The notes under the pieces: generated by a model
What the model was told of the DNA's origin: nothing
What the model saw: only the letters and a program-made list of their open reading frames with translations
The model's database searches: none
Part shown: positions 10,991 to 22,349 of the stretch, piece after piece
Numbering within the stretch: the first letter of the stretch is position 1
How the letters are laid out: every line of letters begins with the position of its first letter
NCBI GenBank assembly: GCA_964247055.1
Contig: OZ176051.1
Coordinates: forward strand, 12,710,001-12,774,000
DNA from: Paragordius varius
Lineage: Eukaryota > Nematomorpha
Direction: 5' to 3'
DNA: 64,000 nt
Program-made: the position numbers and the translations under genes

Positions 10991-13900
10991 TAAAATACAG
11001 GTTATATATTTGTTAAAATTTAAGTAGATTTTGGATTGTTTTTGTTTTTATGTTATTCATTGTCAATTTTTATGTATTGACATTTTAATCAGGTAAAAAT
11101 TGCGGTTTTTAAATTTAGTCAAATTTAATTTTTTTGTTTTTTATTTAACATTGTTAATTGTAATTAATTACTACATATTTGGAAATTTTAAAAAATACAG
11201 GTAAAAATGGCGGTTTTTAACAAAATTCAAATTTAATTTTTTTTGTATCATTGTTATTAGTTATTAATTATCAAATATTTTCGACATTTAAAAAACATGT
11301 GAAAATTGCGGTTTTAAATAAAATTTAAATTTTTAATGTTTTGTTCAACCTTGCTAATTTATTCAAATGATAGTAATTTTTACCTGATATCAATGTATCA
11401 AAAATATATAATACATAATAAATTAGCGAAGTTGAACAAAACATTAAAAATTTTACTAATTTATTAAAAACCGCAATTTTCACCTGTTTTTAAATGTCCA
11501 AATATTTATTAATTAATAACAAATAACAATGATACAAAAAATGTTAAATTTAAAAAACTGCCATTTTCACCTGTATTTAAAATGTCCAAAATATGTAGTA
11601 ATTAATTACAATTAACAATGATACAAAATAAAAAAAATAAATTTGAAATTTGTTAAAAACCGCAATTTTTACCTGTATTTATTAAAATGACCAAATAAAT
11701 TAATTACAATTAACAATGCAAATCCTAAAAAACAAAAATTCAATTTTTATTAAATTTATTAAAAACTGCAATTTTTACCTGTAATTATTAAAATGTCCAC
11801 AATATGTAATTAATTACAATTAACAATAAAAAAATTTGAAACCCCCATTTTTACCTGTTTTTTTAAAATTTCCAATATGTAGTAATTAATTACAATTAAC
11901 AATGCAAATCCTAAAAAACAAAAAAATTAAATTTGACTAAATTTATTAAAAACCACAATTTTCACCTGTAATTATTAAAATTACAATATGTAATTAATTA
12001 CAATTAACAATATTAAATAAAAAACAAAAAAATTAAATTTGACTAAATTTAGAAACCGCAATTTTTACCTGATTAAAATGTCAATACATAAAAATTGACA
12101 ATGAATAACATAAAAACAAAAACAATTCAAAATCTACTTAAATTTTAACTAATATATAACCTGTATTTTAATTACTAATAACAACTATATAAAATAATAC
12201 CAATATCGATTAATACAGGTATTTATCATGTTGAAAAATAGTACCCATTTTACTATTTATTAAATTATTAAAGATAAAAACCCACAAAATTCCGCATCTA
12301 AATACGTAACAACAATATTTCAAATGTTAACATAAAATGCTATAATATTCTCAAAATTTAACATTACAAAATATTCATCAAATTTAAGTGAAGGGTTAGT
12401 AGTTAGTGTATTTTTATTTTTTTACTAAAGATTTCCGACGCCCTTCCCCTTCATTTTTTACTGTTTTAAAGAATATGATATGGTAATACCATATTGCTCT
12501 TGTTTTTATATTCTTTACCAAATATTAATACCCAATTAACGAAAAAAAGTAAATCTTTAACAATATAAAGTCTACATGACTGTACATCAAAATGATTCAT
12601 AAATATATATGGTCGTTTTTAGAAAAAATAATCAATTTTTATACTGTACATTTAATATGACATTATTGAGTTGATTAATTTAAAACTTTTAATTATTTCA
12701 AAATTATTAAGACTGATTCAATGAATTTAAAGGCGAATCTCAAACTTAATTCATTATCAAATCGGCGGAATATAACTAAGACAGCCTTAATTTAATATTC
12801 ACCCTTGAACAATTCATAACCCAAAATAAATTATGTGTTTTTAAAATTGAAAACTACCTATATTTTATTATATTTTTAAAAAATAAAATTTTGTAAATTA
12901 AAATCATACTGAAAAAATAATAAACTATGCCATTAAGATATATTTTATATTTATGATGAGTAATATTAGCCCGAAAACCCATAATTTATTTTTGGTCAAT
13001 TCGAATTGTTTAAGAATATTGAGGGTGAATTTGAATTCCAAAATTGTAAATAATTTTTTAAATGTTAAAATATGGTAAAAAGCATTTACGTTTGTTAATA
13101 TCATTATTCGAAAAATATTGTAAAATAAATTATTAATTTATTTGATTACCAAAAGTTATTTAGAATGACTACAACGTCAAATATTATCTAATGCGATTAT
13201 AATTCAAAAAATAATTTTATTAAAATAACTCAATATCCTTCTTTTCTGAAGACTTTATCAAGTAAGGGTTTGTGTAGAAATTTTGTATTATATAGTGGTT
13301 GACATAGTAACAATACTGAAAACCAGATTAAAAATATTGTAAACCATCTCTTTGAAAAAGTGCCAAGGGTTATGGTTATTTTTATAAATTAGACCTATGT
13401 TCGTCTACATGTCCCTAAAAATAGACTTTTGAGCAATTAAATGCCAAGAAATTTTTTAGTTCAACGTGCAGCCTTATTCAAATCCCATCATACTTTTTCC
13501 TCATATATAAATGGGCCAAAGGTAATTAAATCATTATTAAATTGGCTCCTTTATTGATCCCCCGGTCTGTAAAAAAACTATTTTATTTTCTAAAAAATAT
13601 TTAATTAAATCAATATTTTTAGTATAACATACGACCATTTTTGAAATCAATAAGTTACTTCACCTTTATACAATGTATTATACATTGTTAGTTTTTTAAA
13701 TATTGTCGATTGCCAGTAAAATTGAAATTATACGGTCATAACGTAAAATATAAAGACAATTTCTTTTTCAAAAGACTACCATCCTTTTTACTAAAATTAA
13801 TCTAAGAAAATCATTTGATAATTGTAAAATACGTAATTGTTGTACATATAATCACTGTGTTATAAACAAATCAAGGTATGTGTGGTTGTCTTTTGTAATA

Positions 13901-14211
13901 GACTCCAGATTCTATTCATATCCATTTGATACGTTTACTAATGCTAAAAAAGGCTATATTAAATTATTATCTACACTGTCATGCGCAACTATAATCCTTC
14001 AATTTATTTATTATTAAATAAGTCCTGCATTTAAGAGAATAACTATATTTAGTTAAACTCAGAATTTTACATTAATCCTAAATTGTGCTTCCATGTGCAA
14101 AATATATCTTGTTTCATGCAGGCAATACATATATAGCACACCCATGTAAATTTAGGCTGTTTCAACCAATTCCGCTGATTAAATGGATAAAGAGAGCATA
14201 TAATATATGGT
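10990..14211 (-). repeat. Inverted repeat arm A' (partner of 6253-9475)
   Basis: This is the reverse complement of arm A. It begins inside the P sequence, so it holds only a 1593-bp part of P (10990-12582). It also holds mirror copies of the two small elements of A (12795-13038 and about 13714-13900). It ends at 'gagagcatataatata', where a Q-type half element begins. Confidence 0.85.
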
Positions 14212-14409
14212 AATTCTTATACTTTTTTGACGAAAATGATATTATTATTACCATATAGCTCTTGTTTTTCCATTCTTTACCAAATATTTATATCCATTTA
14301 ACAAAAGATAATAAATTTTTTATAAAATAAAGGATACAACACTGTAAATTTATACATTATGAATGAGGGTTTTTGTACTTTAGAAAAAATACTGTTTTTT
14401 AGCATTTAT
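14212..14409 (+). repeat. Short inverted repeat arm C (pairs with 15926-16126)
   Basis: About 200 bp match 15926-16126 in reverse complement (coordinate sum about 30330), from 'tggtaattcttatac' to 'ctgttttttagcat'. The part 14212-14355 is one half of a Q-type hairpin MITE ending ACACTG before TA. Confidence 0.75.
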
Positions 14410-15925
14410 GTTGTTTGTATAATATTAATTTTTATTGTACTTTTTTAAGGTATTTATAGTTTTTATATAGATATGGGTGCGTGAACAATTTTAACACTTC
14501 GATTCAAATTGGGGTATCTAAATACCCCAGACAAAATTTAAATTAAAATTTTTAAAAAACTACTGAAGGAAACGGTCCCAATTTTAATTTATGCTTCTAT
14601 CCTGATAAATATTATAAAAATATGCCAAAATACCTTGATAAAATTTTGTTTTGAAAAAAAAGCTCCATCTCAAACTACTTCGACGCCATTTTTATTTTAA
14701 AATTTTTTTGCAAAATATCGTTCTATTTTATTTTAAGGGTAAAACTAAAGCTAATTTTTTATATAAATTACATCTAACATTGATAGAAATAGAAAAAGCT
14801 GTTTAGTTTGTAAAATTTTTCAAGTTTACAATTTGACACATGTCAGGTTGACGAAATTTTACCTTTTGGTTTTAGCTTAAAATAAGTAATATCAAGTATT
14901 TTTGAATAATATTTTTTATATAATTCGGCTTATTAATGTTAGATAAGTGCAAAATTTTGCCATGGTTCTGATTCCTTCTATATTTTTTAAAGAATTTAAT
15001 TTTTAACAGGCCTGGGGTATCCAACTACCCCAATTTGAATCGAAGGACTATGAGTGTGTTGTATCCAAGTGTTAAACTGTAATCCTTTTGTAAATAAAAA
15101 AATAATTTATATTTAAAAACATTATAAATAGGTTTACAATTAAAATACATAATTTATCATATATGCATATTACCTACTTGGCAATTTAATGACAATTCAA
15201 AAAAATAAAGATATAGAAAGTACACTGGTGTTTGAAAATATTAATCTTTATTTTTTACGTTTTCTCCTTTAAGGTTCAGTTGAATAAATTAGTTAAAAGC
15301 AAACTGTTTTCAGTATGTATAATTGAATATGCAGAAATATCCAGATAAAATCTAAAAACCTAAAGACAACTCTTCATTCAAATGACCGCTCTATTTTTTA
15401 AATTTGCTTTTTTAGTAATTACTATTGTCAGCAAAAGTAGAGGTGTAAATTGATAACACAATTTATATTTTAAATTATTTAATTTACAGTCATGTAGACT
15501 TTATATTGTTAAAGATTTACTTTTTTTCGTTAATTGGGTATTAATATTTGGTAAAGAATATAAAAACAAGAGCAATATGGTATTACCATATCATATTCTT
15601 TAAAAAAGTAAAAAATGAAGGGGAGGGGCGTCGGAAATCTTTAGTAAAAAAATGAAAATACACTAACTACTAACTCTTCACTTAAATTTGATGGATATTT
15701 TTAATGTTAAATTTTGAGAATATTTTAGCAATTTATGTTAACATTTGAAATATTGTTGTTACGTATTTAGATGCGGAATTTTGTGGGTTTTTATCTTTAA
15801 TAATTTAATAAATAGTAAAATGGGTATTTTATTATTTATGGTTTATAATTAAATTCAATAATTACTATTTTTCAACATGATAAATACCTGTATTAATCGA
15901 TATTGGTATTATTTTATATTGTTAT
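14410..15925 (-). repeat. Inverted repeat arm B' (partner of 9476-10990)
   Basis: Reverse complement of B, including the P end (15487-15925) that is missing from the P copy in A'. It is flanked on both sides by the C/C' inverted pair, just as B is flanked by A/A'. Confidence 0.85.
14494..15072. mobile_element. ACACTT-family MITE, intact, in B'
   Basis: Mirror copy of 10331-10905 with TA on both sides. It is 4 bp longer through a small insertion near 14735. Confidence 0.7.
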
Positions 15926-16126
15926 TATGCTAAAAAACAGTATTTTTTCTAAAGTACAAAAACCCTCATTCATAATGTATAAATTTACAGTGTTGTATCC
16001 TTTATTTTATAAAAAATTTATTATCTTTTGTTAAATGGATATAAATATTTGGTAAAGAATGGAAAAACAAGAGCTATATGGTAATAATAATATCATTTTC
16101 GTCAAAAAAGTATAAGAATTACCATA
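15926..16126 (-). repeat. Short inverted repeat arm C' (partner of 14212-14409)
   Basis: It begins 'tgctaaaaaacag', mirror to the end of C, and the match stops inside the Q element at about 16126, near the inner edge of Q's inverted repeat. Confidence 0.7.
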
Positions 16127-16215
16127 GAGCTCTTGTTTTTACCATTCTTTACCAAATATATATACCCATTTAACAAAAGATATAAATTTTTGATAAAATA
16201 AAGGATACATGACTG
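15988..16215. mobile_element. Q, a 228-bp hairpin MITE related to P
   Basis: CAGTGTTGTATCC at one end and the inverse of CAGTCATGTATCC at the other are flanked by TA. The arms pair for about 100 bp through 'tttggtaaagaatgg-aaaacaagagct'. The inner arm words 'tttggtaaagaat' and 'aacaagagc' are shared with P, so P and Q are one superfamily. Confidence 0.7.
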
Positions 16216-16399
16216 TAGTCATTGTAATTATATACCAGGAAAAGTATTTAATATGTTTGCAAACATTTATTGATTAAATGACATCGAAATTAAGCATATT
16301 TAATTATTAAGGAAAGAATTGAATATTGCATATTTATTTATAATGGTCTGGGACTAACATCACATCCATTCAAGCAAGCAATCTGTTCAGTAGTAAATG

Positions 16400-16602
16400 A
16401 TATTATACGGATGGAATTAAAAAATAAATCATCACACACAGCCATATTTTTAAAACTTGATTTTTCAATTGGATTGTAGATGAAGAAATAAAAAGTTAAT
16501 GTTGAAATAATTAAAGCTTAAAAAAGTATGGCTGTCTTTATAAGGAAATAGTTTTTATATTTTTACATGTTGTTGTTTGATATCAATTTTACTGTCAAAT
16601 AT
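16400..16602. mobile_element. Tc1/mariner-like MITE, diverged copy
   Basis: The left part has 'attatacgg...cagccatattttt' and the right part 'aaagtatggctgtc...atcaattttactg', the two inverted halves of the CAGTAAAAATTGAAATTATAC family. Confidence 0.5.
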
Positions 16603-16654
16603 AAGAAAACTTTGTTTAAACTTAAACATTATTTAATATAATCCTTATTTATCA

Positions 16655-16928
16655 CAGTAAAAATTGAAATTATACGGACAAAAGGTACAAATATAAAGAC
16701 AAAATTATCTAAAATACAGCCATACTTTTTAAATCTATTTTTGTTAAAATATAACACTTTAAAGGCCAAAGTATCGAATAGAGATGGATATTGGTAATAC
16801 AATCAATTACATATTTTACGATTGTTATTAAATGTTTATAGGATAAATTAGGGTTTGAAAAGGTATGCTTGTCTTTTAAAAAAATTTTGTATTTTTACGT
16901 TTTGTCCGTATTATTTCAATTTTTACTG
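16655..16928. mobile_element. Tc1/mariner-like MITE, good copy
   Basis: CAGTAAAAATTGAAATTATA at the left and its inverse at the right enclose inverted 'cggacaaa.cgt' and 'agcatac/agccatac' blocks. TA follows the right end. No coding. Confidence 0.75.
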
Positions 16929-17649
16929 TAAATAGTTATTTATCAAGTAAGAAGTCCTTAACTTTTATAGTGGCCTAATTTTTAGACATTAATTTTATGG
17001 CTATTGTTTTTAATTTGTGCAATACAATAAAAATAACTCAGGGCTTATTTGATTAAATATTTTAAAATTATTGATAAAAAACTAAAAATAATTTATAAGC
17101 TTTTGGGGACGAATTTACTAAAAAAATGATGAGTGTACGGCTGTTTAAATAAAAAAGAATCAAATGGCTTTTTTATAAACAGTATGCCCATCAATGTTGA
17201 ACGATCAACAATACACTAGCGTATGGGTTACAGACAAAAAATGATTGAATGTACATTTTTTCTTCTATCGTATTACATTTAAATTTTATTAGTTATAAAT
17301 AAAATTTGTATTATATCATACGCTACTGTATGACCAACTGGTCAACACTGATGTCAATCGACCACATTAATATACATCCTCCATAAAAAGACCTTTAATT
17401 ATAGGATAAATGTGATAATTTTATTCAAATTAAACTTAATCACAGCAAAAAGTACCTTCAAAACGACATCATCATCCTTTGTTAGTTTGTAGATGACTTG
17501 AGCACCCGAACTTTTTTTTTAACTTCGATCCCGTCAAATTTTTCATTATGAATATGGGATATTTTCTTTTCCATTAACTTTTGTTTATTTTTCATGATGG
17601 CTAAACATTATAATTTTTTTTGATAATTTCATATAATATTGGCACTTTA

Positions 17650-17861
17650 CAGTAAAAACTCAAATTATACGGACAAAACGTAAAAATATAAAGACAAATA
17701 TATTTTTTTGAAAAGACAACCATAAGCCTTAATTTCTATATTATAATTTGTAGTTTAAAACAGTGAGTATTCAAAAAAATCAAGATATATGGTTGTCTTT
17801 TAGAAAAATATATATGTTTTTAAATTTTTACGTCTTGTCCGTATAATTTTAATTTTTACTG
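17650..17861. mobile_element. Tc1/mariner-like MITE with clear TA duplication
   Basis: CAGTAAAAACTCAAATTATA and the inverse end ...AATTTTTACTG are flanked by TA on both sides. The sub-terminal word 'cggacaaaacgtaaaaatat' is inverted at the right. Confidence 0.8.
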
Positions 17862-18137
17862 TAAGTTATGTTCGCTTTTAAGGTTGCGAGTAGCCCATTT
17901 ATAACCTCCTGCGAATTCTTTCAAAAGTACCAGAAAATTTATTAATAAATTTATTAATAAATGGCAAAACAAAAATAAAATAAACAATTTTTATTTTATA
18001 TTATACTGTTGGCGTTAATTTCTTTTCAATATATTAAAATTAATTTTGCGCTTTTTTTTAACAAATTCGGAGTTTGGAACCGGATGGGATTCAAATTTAA
18101 ATTTAAAAATGATTTTAAGATTATATCCTCTTGTATA

Positions 18138-18267
18138 CAGTAAAAAATGAATTTTAAAAGACAAATCTAAAATACAAAAAACCAAATATTTTTGTAAAAA
18201 AGGCAACCATACTTTTTTAACTTTGTTTTCCCAATTAAATAGTTTTGCCTTTCAAAACTAAGAACAG

Positions 18268-18299
<32 letters not shown>

Positions 18300-18411
18300 T
18301 TATAATTTTAATTAAATAGTTTATGTGGGAAAAATTAAAAAGTGTAGGTCGTCATTCCCCCGAATAAATAATTGTCTTTTATGCTGTCAGTATAATTTTA
18401 ATTTTTGCTAC
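18138..18411. mobile_element. Tc1/mariner-like MITE, diverged
   Basis: The left end CAGTAAAAAATGAATTTTAA and the inner 'ggcaaccatactttttt' are kept. The right end is worn. A (TA)n tract sits inside at about 18268-18296. Confidence 0.55.
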
Positions 18412-18679
18412 AAGTTAAATTCTCATTTAAAATAATCAAGGTTAAAAATGGTTTTTTGGCTTTTCTTTTCAAAAAAATATATTAGTCTTTTAATTTTTTT
18501 GTGTTTTGCCTCTATATACTTATAAATTTTTATTACTTAATTTTCCAGCATTGAAATAAAGGTCTCCATCACAGCTTCCCAAGGCGTTTGGCTTAATAGT
18601 TATATCCATGTCGTGAAAAACATGTTTTTTAGAGTTTAAATTACCGTGTTTGGTTTTAACAATGCAATCTATATATGGA

Positions 18680-18919
18680 AATATTCCCCCATACAGACAA
18701 AACGTAAAAATTTAAATACAAATACCTTATGCTAAAAACAACCATACTTTTAGATCTTCATTTTTTTGTATGCAAAGTGTGAAACTAAAACAATCTATGT
18801 GATATTCTACCATCGTTATTAAATAGCCTATGGAAAAATTTAGTTAAAATATGGTTGTCTTTAAAAATATTTGTCTTTATATTTTTACGTTTTGTCCGTA
18901 AAATTTCATTTTTATTGTG
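18680..18919. mobile_element. Tc1/mariner-like MITE, left end lost
   Basis: 'catacagacaaaacgtaaaa' at the left pairs with '...tttttacgttttgtccgtaaaatttcattttt' at the right, and 'acaaccatac' with 'atggttgtc'. Confidence 0.6.
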
Positions 18920-18966
18920 TATACATTATTTTTTTTCTTGATTTAAATACCATTCTTTGATTTTTA

Positions 18967-19193
18967 CAGTAAAAATTGGAATTATACAGAAATCTAAAAG
19001 CAAATATTTAAAAGACCGCTTTAATTATTTAATCTTAATTTTATAAATTGTTTTAAAGAGTAAAATATGGTGTTAAGAGGTATATACGCAACACAAATAG
19101 TTTTAAATCAAGCTTTTAAAGATTATGATTATCTAAAAAAAATAATTTTTATGTTTTTTTGGTTTTGTCTCTGTATAATTTCATTTTTAATGT
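18967..19193. mobile_element. Tc1/mariner-like MITE, diverged
   Basis: It starts CAGTAAAAATTGGAATTATA after TA and ends '...ctgtataatttcatttttaatgta'. The inner blocks are weakly kept. Confidence 0.55.
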
Positions 19194-20165
19194 ATATGTA
19201 TAAAAAGACTGACCTGATCTAACCATCACTGCAATTGACGCCAACACAAATATGGACAAAACCATTTTGTTAAGATTAACAAGGAAGCGAGACATTTTCT
19301 TTTTCAAAATAAATAGTAATGAGATTAAAAAATGTTTAATATAAAAAAATACTGGCCTTTTATAGTTATTCAAGTCCTATAAACATATTTTTGATGCCTA
19401 ATTCTTGTAATGCACTTATACATTATTTCGATGAATTGCAAGATTTTTTCGAATTAGCTGACTGTGCAAATATTTTGTAAAACTTATAAAAAATTGAGTA
19501 TGAATCTTCTAAGAATAGATTGCCAAAATTTGTTGAAATTTACAATAATAATAAGAAGCGGCACCATCTAAGTCAACACAGCAGGATCCTATTTTATAAA
19601 TATTATTTATATTATTTCTTATTTTTATCAATAATCATTGGGAAAATTGGCTCTCAAATAGCGAGAAAGCCTCCCAAGTGTGAATAGATTGCTTGTTAAC
19701 ATCTTTTCCAAAAATATTTTCGCTTATCACGCAAACTAATACTTTTATCTCATTTTTATAATTAATTTAAACAGCATAATAATTTTTACTATAAACATTC
19801 TAACATTACAAAATTAATCAAAGTGTTCCCATATGAATAATAATTGGATAATGGAACAATTAGCTTATTTTAGTTTTGGAAAGGTTAGTTACAGTAACAT
19901 TTGATATTATACAGACGAAAGGCAAAAATAAAATAAATATGTCATATGATTACACTTTGTGGTTTTTACTCCGTATCGCTATTAGCTCACTTATGGAAGC
20001 TAAATGCCTCATTCTGAAACATTATTCTATATTCTATGATGTATAAACTCCGAAAGTATTACACGACTATAAAATGAGCTACCTAAATGCAAACAAACAA
20101 CCATGTTTGGTTAATAAATTTACCAGATTATGACATCAAAATCAATTTATATTTAACTTTAAGCT

Positions 20166-20209
<44 letters not shown>

Positions 20210-20239
20210 TAAAAGCTAGTAAATTGCATTTGTGTATTA
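19194..20239. other. Intergenic, no gene recognised; contains a (TA)n tract
   Basis: No convincing coding frame or repeat end. A (TA)n microsatellite lies at about 20169-20205. Confidence 0.4.
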
Positions 20240-20510
20240 TAATACTGGTATACGGACAAAACATAAAAATATAAGGACAAATATTTTTTATAAAAGACAA
20301 CCATACTTTTTTAAACCTTAATTTTCCAAAAATAACTTATTGTTTTTAAACTATTAAGTCTGAGGTTATTGGTAACACAATCCAATTAATTTGCAGTTTA
20401 AAACCAGATATATAAAAATTATTCAAGATTTAAAAACATGGTTGTCTTTTAGAAAAAAATATTTGTCTTTATATTTTACGTTTAGTCCGCATAATTTTCA
20501 TTTTTATTAT
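20240..20510. mobile_element. Tc1/mariner-like MITE
   Basis: 'tatacggacaaaacataaaa' and 'agacaaccatactttttta' at the left pair with 'acatggttgtcttttag' and 'tacgtttagtccgcataatt' at the right. The extreme ends are worn. Confidence 0.6.
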
Positions 20511-20659
20511 AATTCCTAAAATATGCCCTAGATATAAATTAAAATTGAATTATTTAGTTTTCGTCCTATGCTCGACTGTGATAAACAAGGTAACCTCTGT
20601 ATAATTTCATGCAAAAACGCTAAGAAATCAACCTAAAAAAAGCCAATCGTCTTACCTGT

Positions 20660-21008
20660 TAATAACTGGGGACGACAATGTAAAGGTAACGGTAAATAAA
20701 TTTATTATATATTGTATATCACAAACACAATGCTTTATATCATGATCTATATATATATATATATATATATCTAAGATTTAGGTTTAATGTATTCACATAT
20801 ATCAAGGTGAGATGTTTGCTTATATCCAATTATCTCAAGGTATAATAATAATATTCACAAGTGGTGGGGAGGTTATAATAATATAAAAATAGTACACAGA
20901 TAAGTTAATAGGTTCATGTACTAATATATAACGAATGTTGTTTGTGTGGTTAATCTAATCGTGTAATAACAGGTCTATTCAAATTAGCCTGTCAGTTACA
21001 CTCTAACA
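20660..21008 (-). repeat. 3' LTR of the Gypsy element
   Basis: 349 bp, on the - strand TGTTAGAGTG...CCCCAGTTATTA. It holds a short (TA)n tract. It pairs with 24927-25296. Confidence 0.9.
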
Positions 21009-22100
21009 TCACTTCCCCCCCCCCCTAACGAAAGCGGGCAGGTTTCTGCCGACTTCTTGTCGGGTACCGTCGTTCTTGTTTTTTAGCGGGGGAGTAGATT
21101 GTCTCAGGTTTCTGGGTATTATCATTATTTGGACTTTCGGCTGTCGGAGTATTGGTTCGATTTCGTCCCTTGAATTGATCGTGTTTGGTTGCATTTCAGC
21201 GATTGTTCCAACATCCGTGGCAGTGGTTACCTCCTCCTCATTTGTGTTGCTGGCAGTGGTCGGCTGTGGTTGTGGTTGTTGTACTATTTGGTCAGCGTGT
21301 TTCCTCACAACTTTATCTCGGTCCTTGTCCCATACCTTGTATGAAAATAACCCTGTACGGTCCGTAATCTCTCCGGCGCGCCACCCTGGACTTAATTCAT
21401 TTTTAATCATTACCTGGTCATTCATGGCAAACTGCCGTCGAGAGGTCGGTGCATCTAACAATCTCTCCCTACTATTTAACCAGGTTAAGGGCGTATGGGG
21501 GGTACGCTTGAACATTAACTGGGCCGGGGTTTCTTTCGTTGTTGAGTGTATAGAATTTCTATACGCCCATAAGCTAGTGTTAAACGCTTCGGGGGTGGAT
21601 AACCCATTGTTTTTTATTCTTTTGTATTTATTTTTTATTGTACCTACTAACCTTTCTACCATCCCATTACTCTTAGGGTGGTATGGGGTAACCTTAATAT
21701 GTTTCACCCCTAACGTACTTAATGTTGACGTAAAGTACTCGTTACTGAAATATGAAGCGTTATCGCTCACAATCTCTCTTGCAAAGCCAAACCTTGCAAA
21801 CGTTTCTTCTAATTTGTGGATTATTTTGGCTGCGGTTACCTTTTTCAAAATAAATCCTTCTGCCCATTTCGAGGCACTATCAATTATCAACAACCAATAC
21901 AAACCGTCTACCGGTCCGGCTATATCAATATGCAAACGCTCGCACACAGCAACATTATGATCCCACTGATACGTGGAATTCTGAGTATCATTCGGCCTAC
22001 TACGTTGGCACGATTCGCATTGACTACTGGCTTTAACCAGGTCATTTTCTAATTCTGACTAATAACACGTAAATCTGGCCATCGCTTTCATGGTCTCTAC
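21009..22100 (-). pseudogene. Integrase region of the Gypsy fossil
   Basis: Matches an rve-type integrase: HIDIAGPV followed by a SASKWAEGF block, then IVSDNASYFSN, then YHPKSNGMVERL, the usual order of the catalytic core. A C-terminal tail rich in Gln, Thr and Asn follows. Next to it lies the polypurine tract at about 21012-21026. Confidence 0.85.
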
Positions 22101-22349
22101 GTTGTTATGCCCGCTGTGTAGGTATCTCACCACCTCTTTTTGGAGGGGCTTCGGAATTACTATCCGATCATTTAAACTTAATAAGCCATATTGATATGCT
22201 AACTCGTCTTTACGGTTTACAAACTTTTATAATTCTGGAGAACTCCAGTCATGGTTGTTTAACGCTTTAATTACTTATTGTAATACTGAATCTAATGCGG
22301 TTTCTTTTCGAATTTCATCTCTGCTTAACCGCACATTATGACAATTCAA

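Noticed and set aside
6253-16126. Centromere-type satellite, CRISPR array or Polinton
   Set aside because: There is no long uniform tandem array, no repeat-spacer pattern, and no capsid, polymerase or integrase coding.
6253-16126. Chimeric read artefact
   Set aside because: Arms differ by substitutions and the order is more complex than a fold-back read; kept as a check, not as the main reading.
21076-21960. 294-codon + strand frame
   Set aside because: It is the antisense of the integrase region of the - strand Gypsy element and has no protein-like motif.
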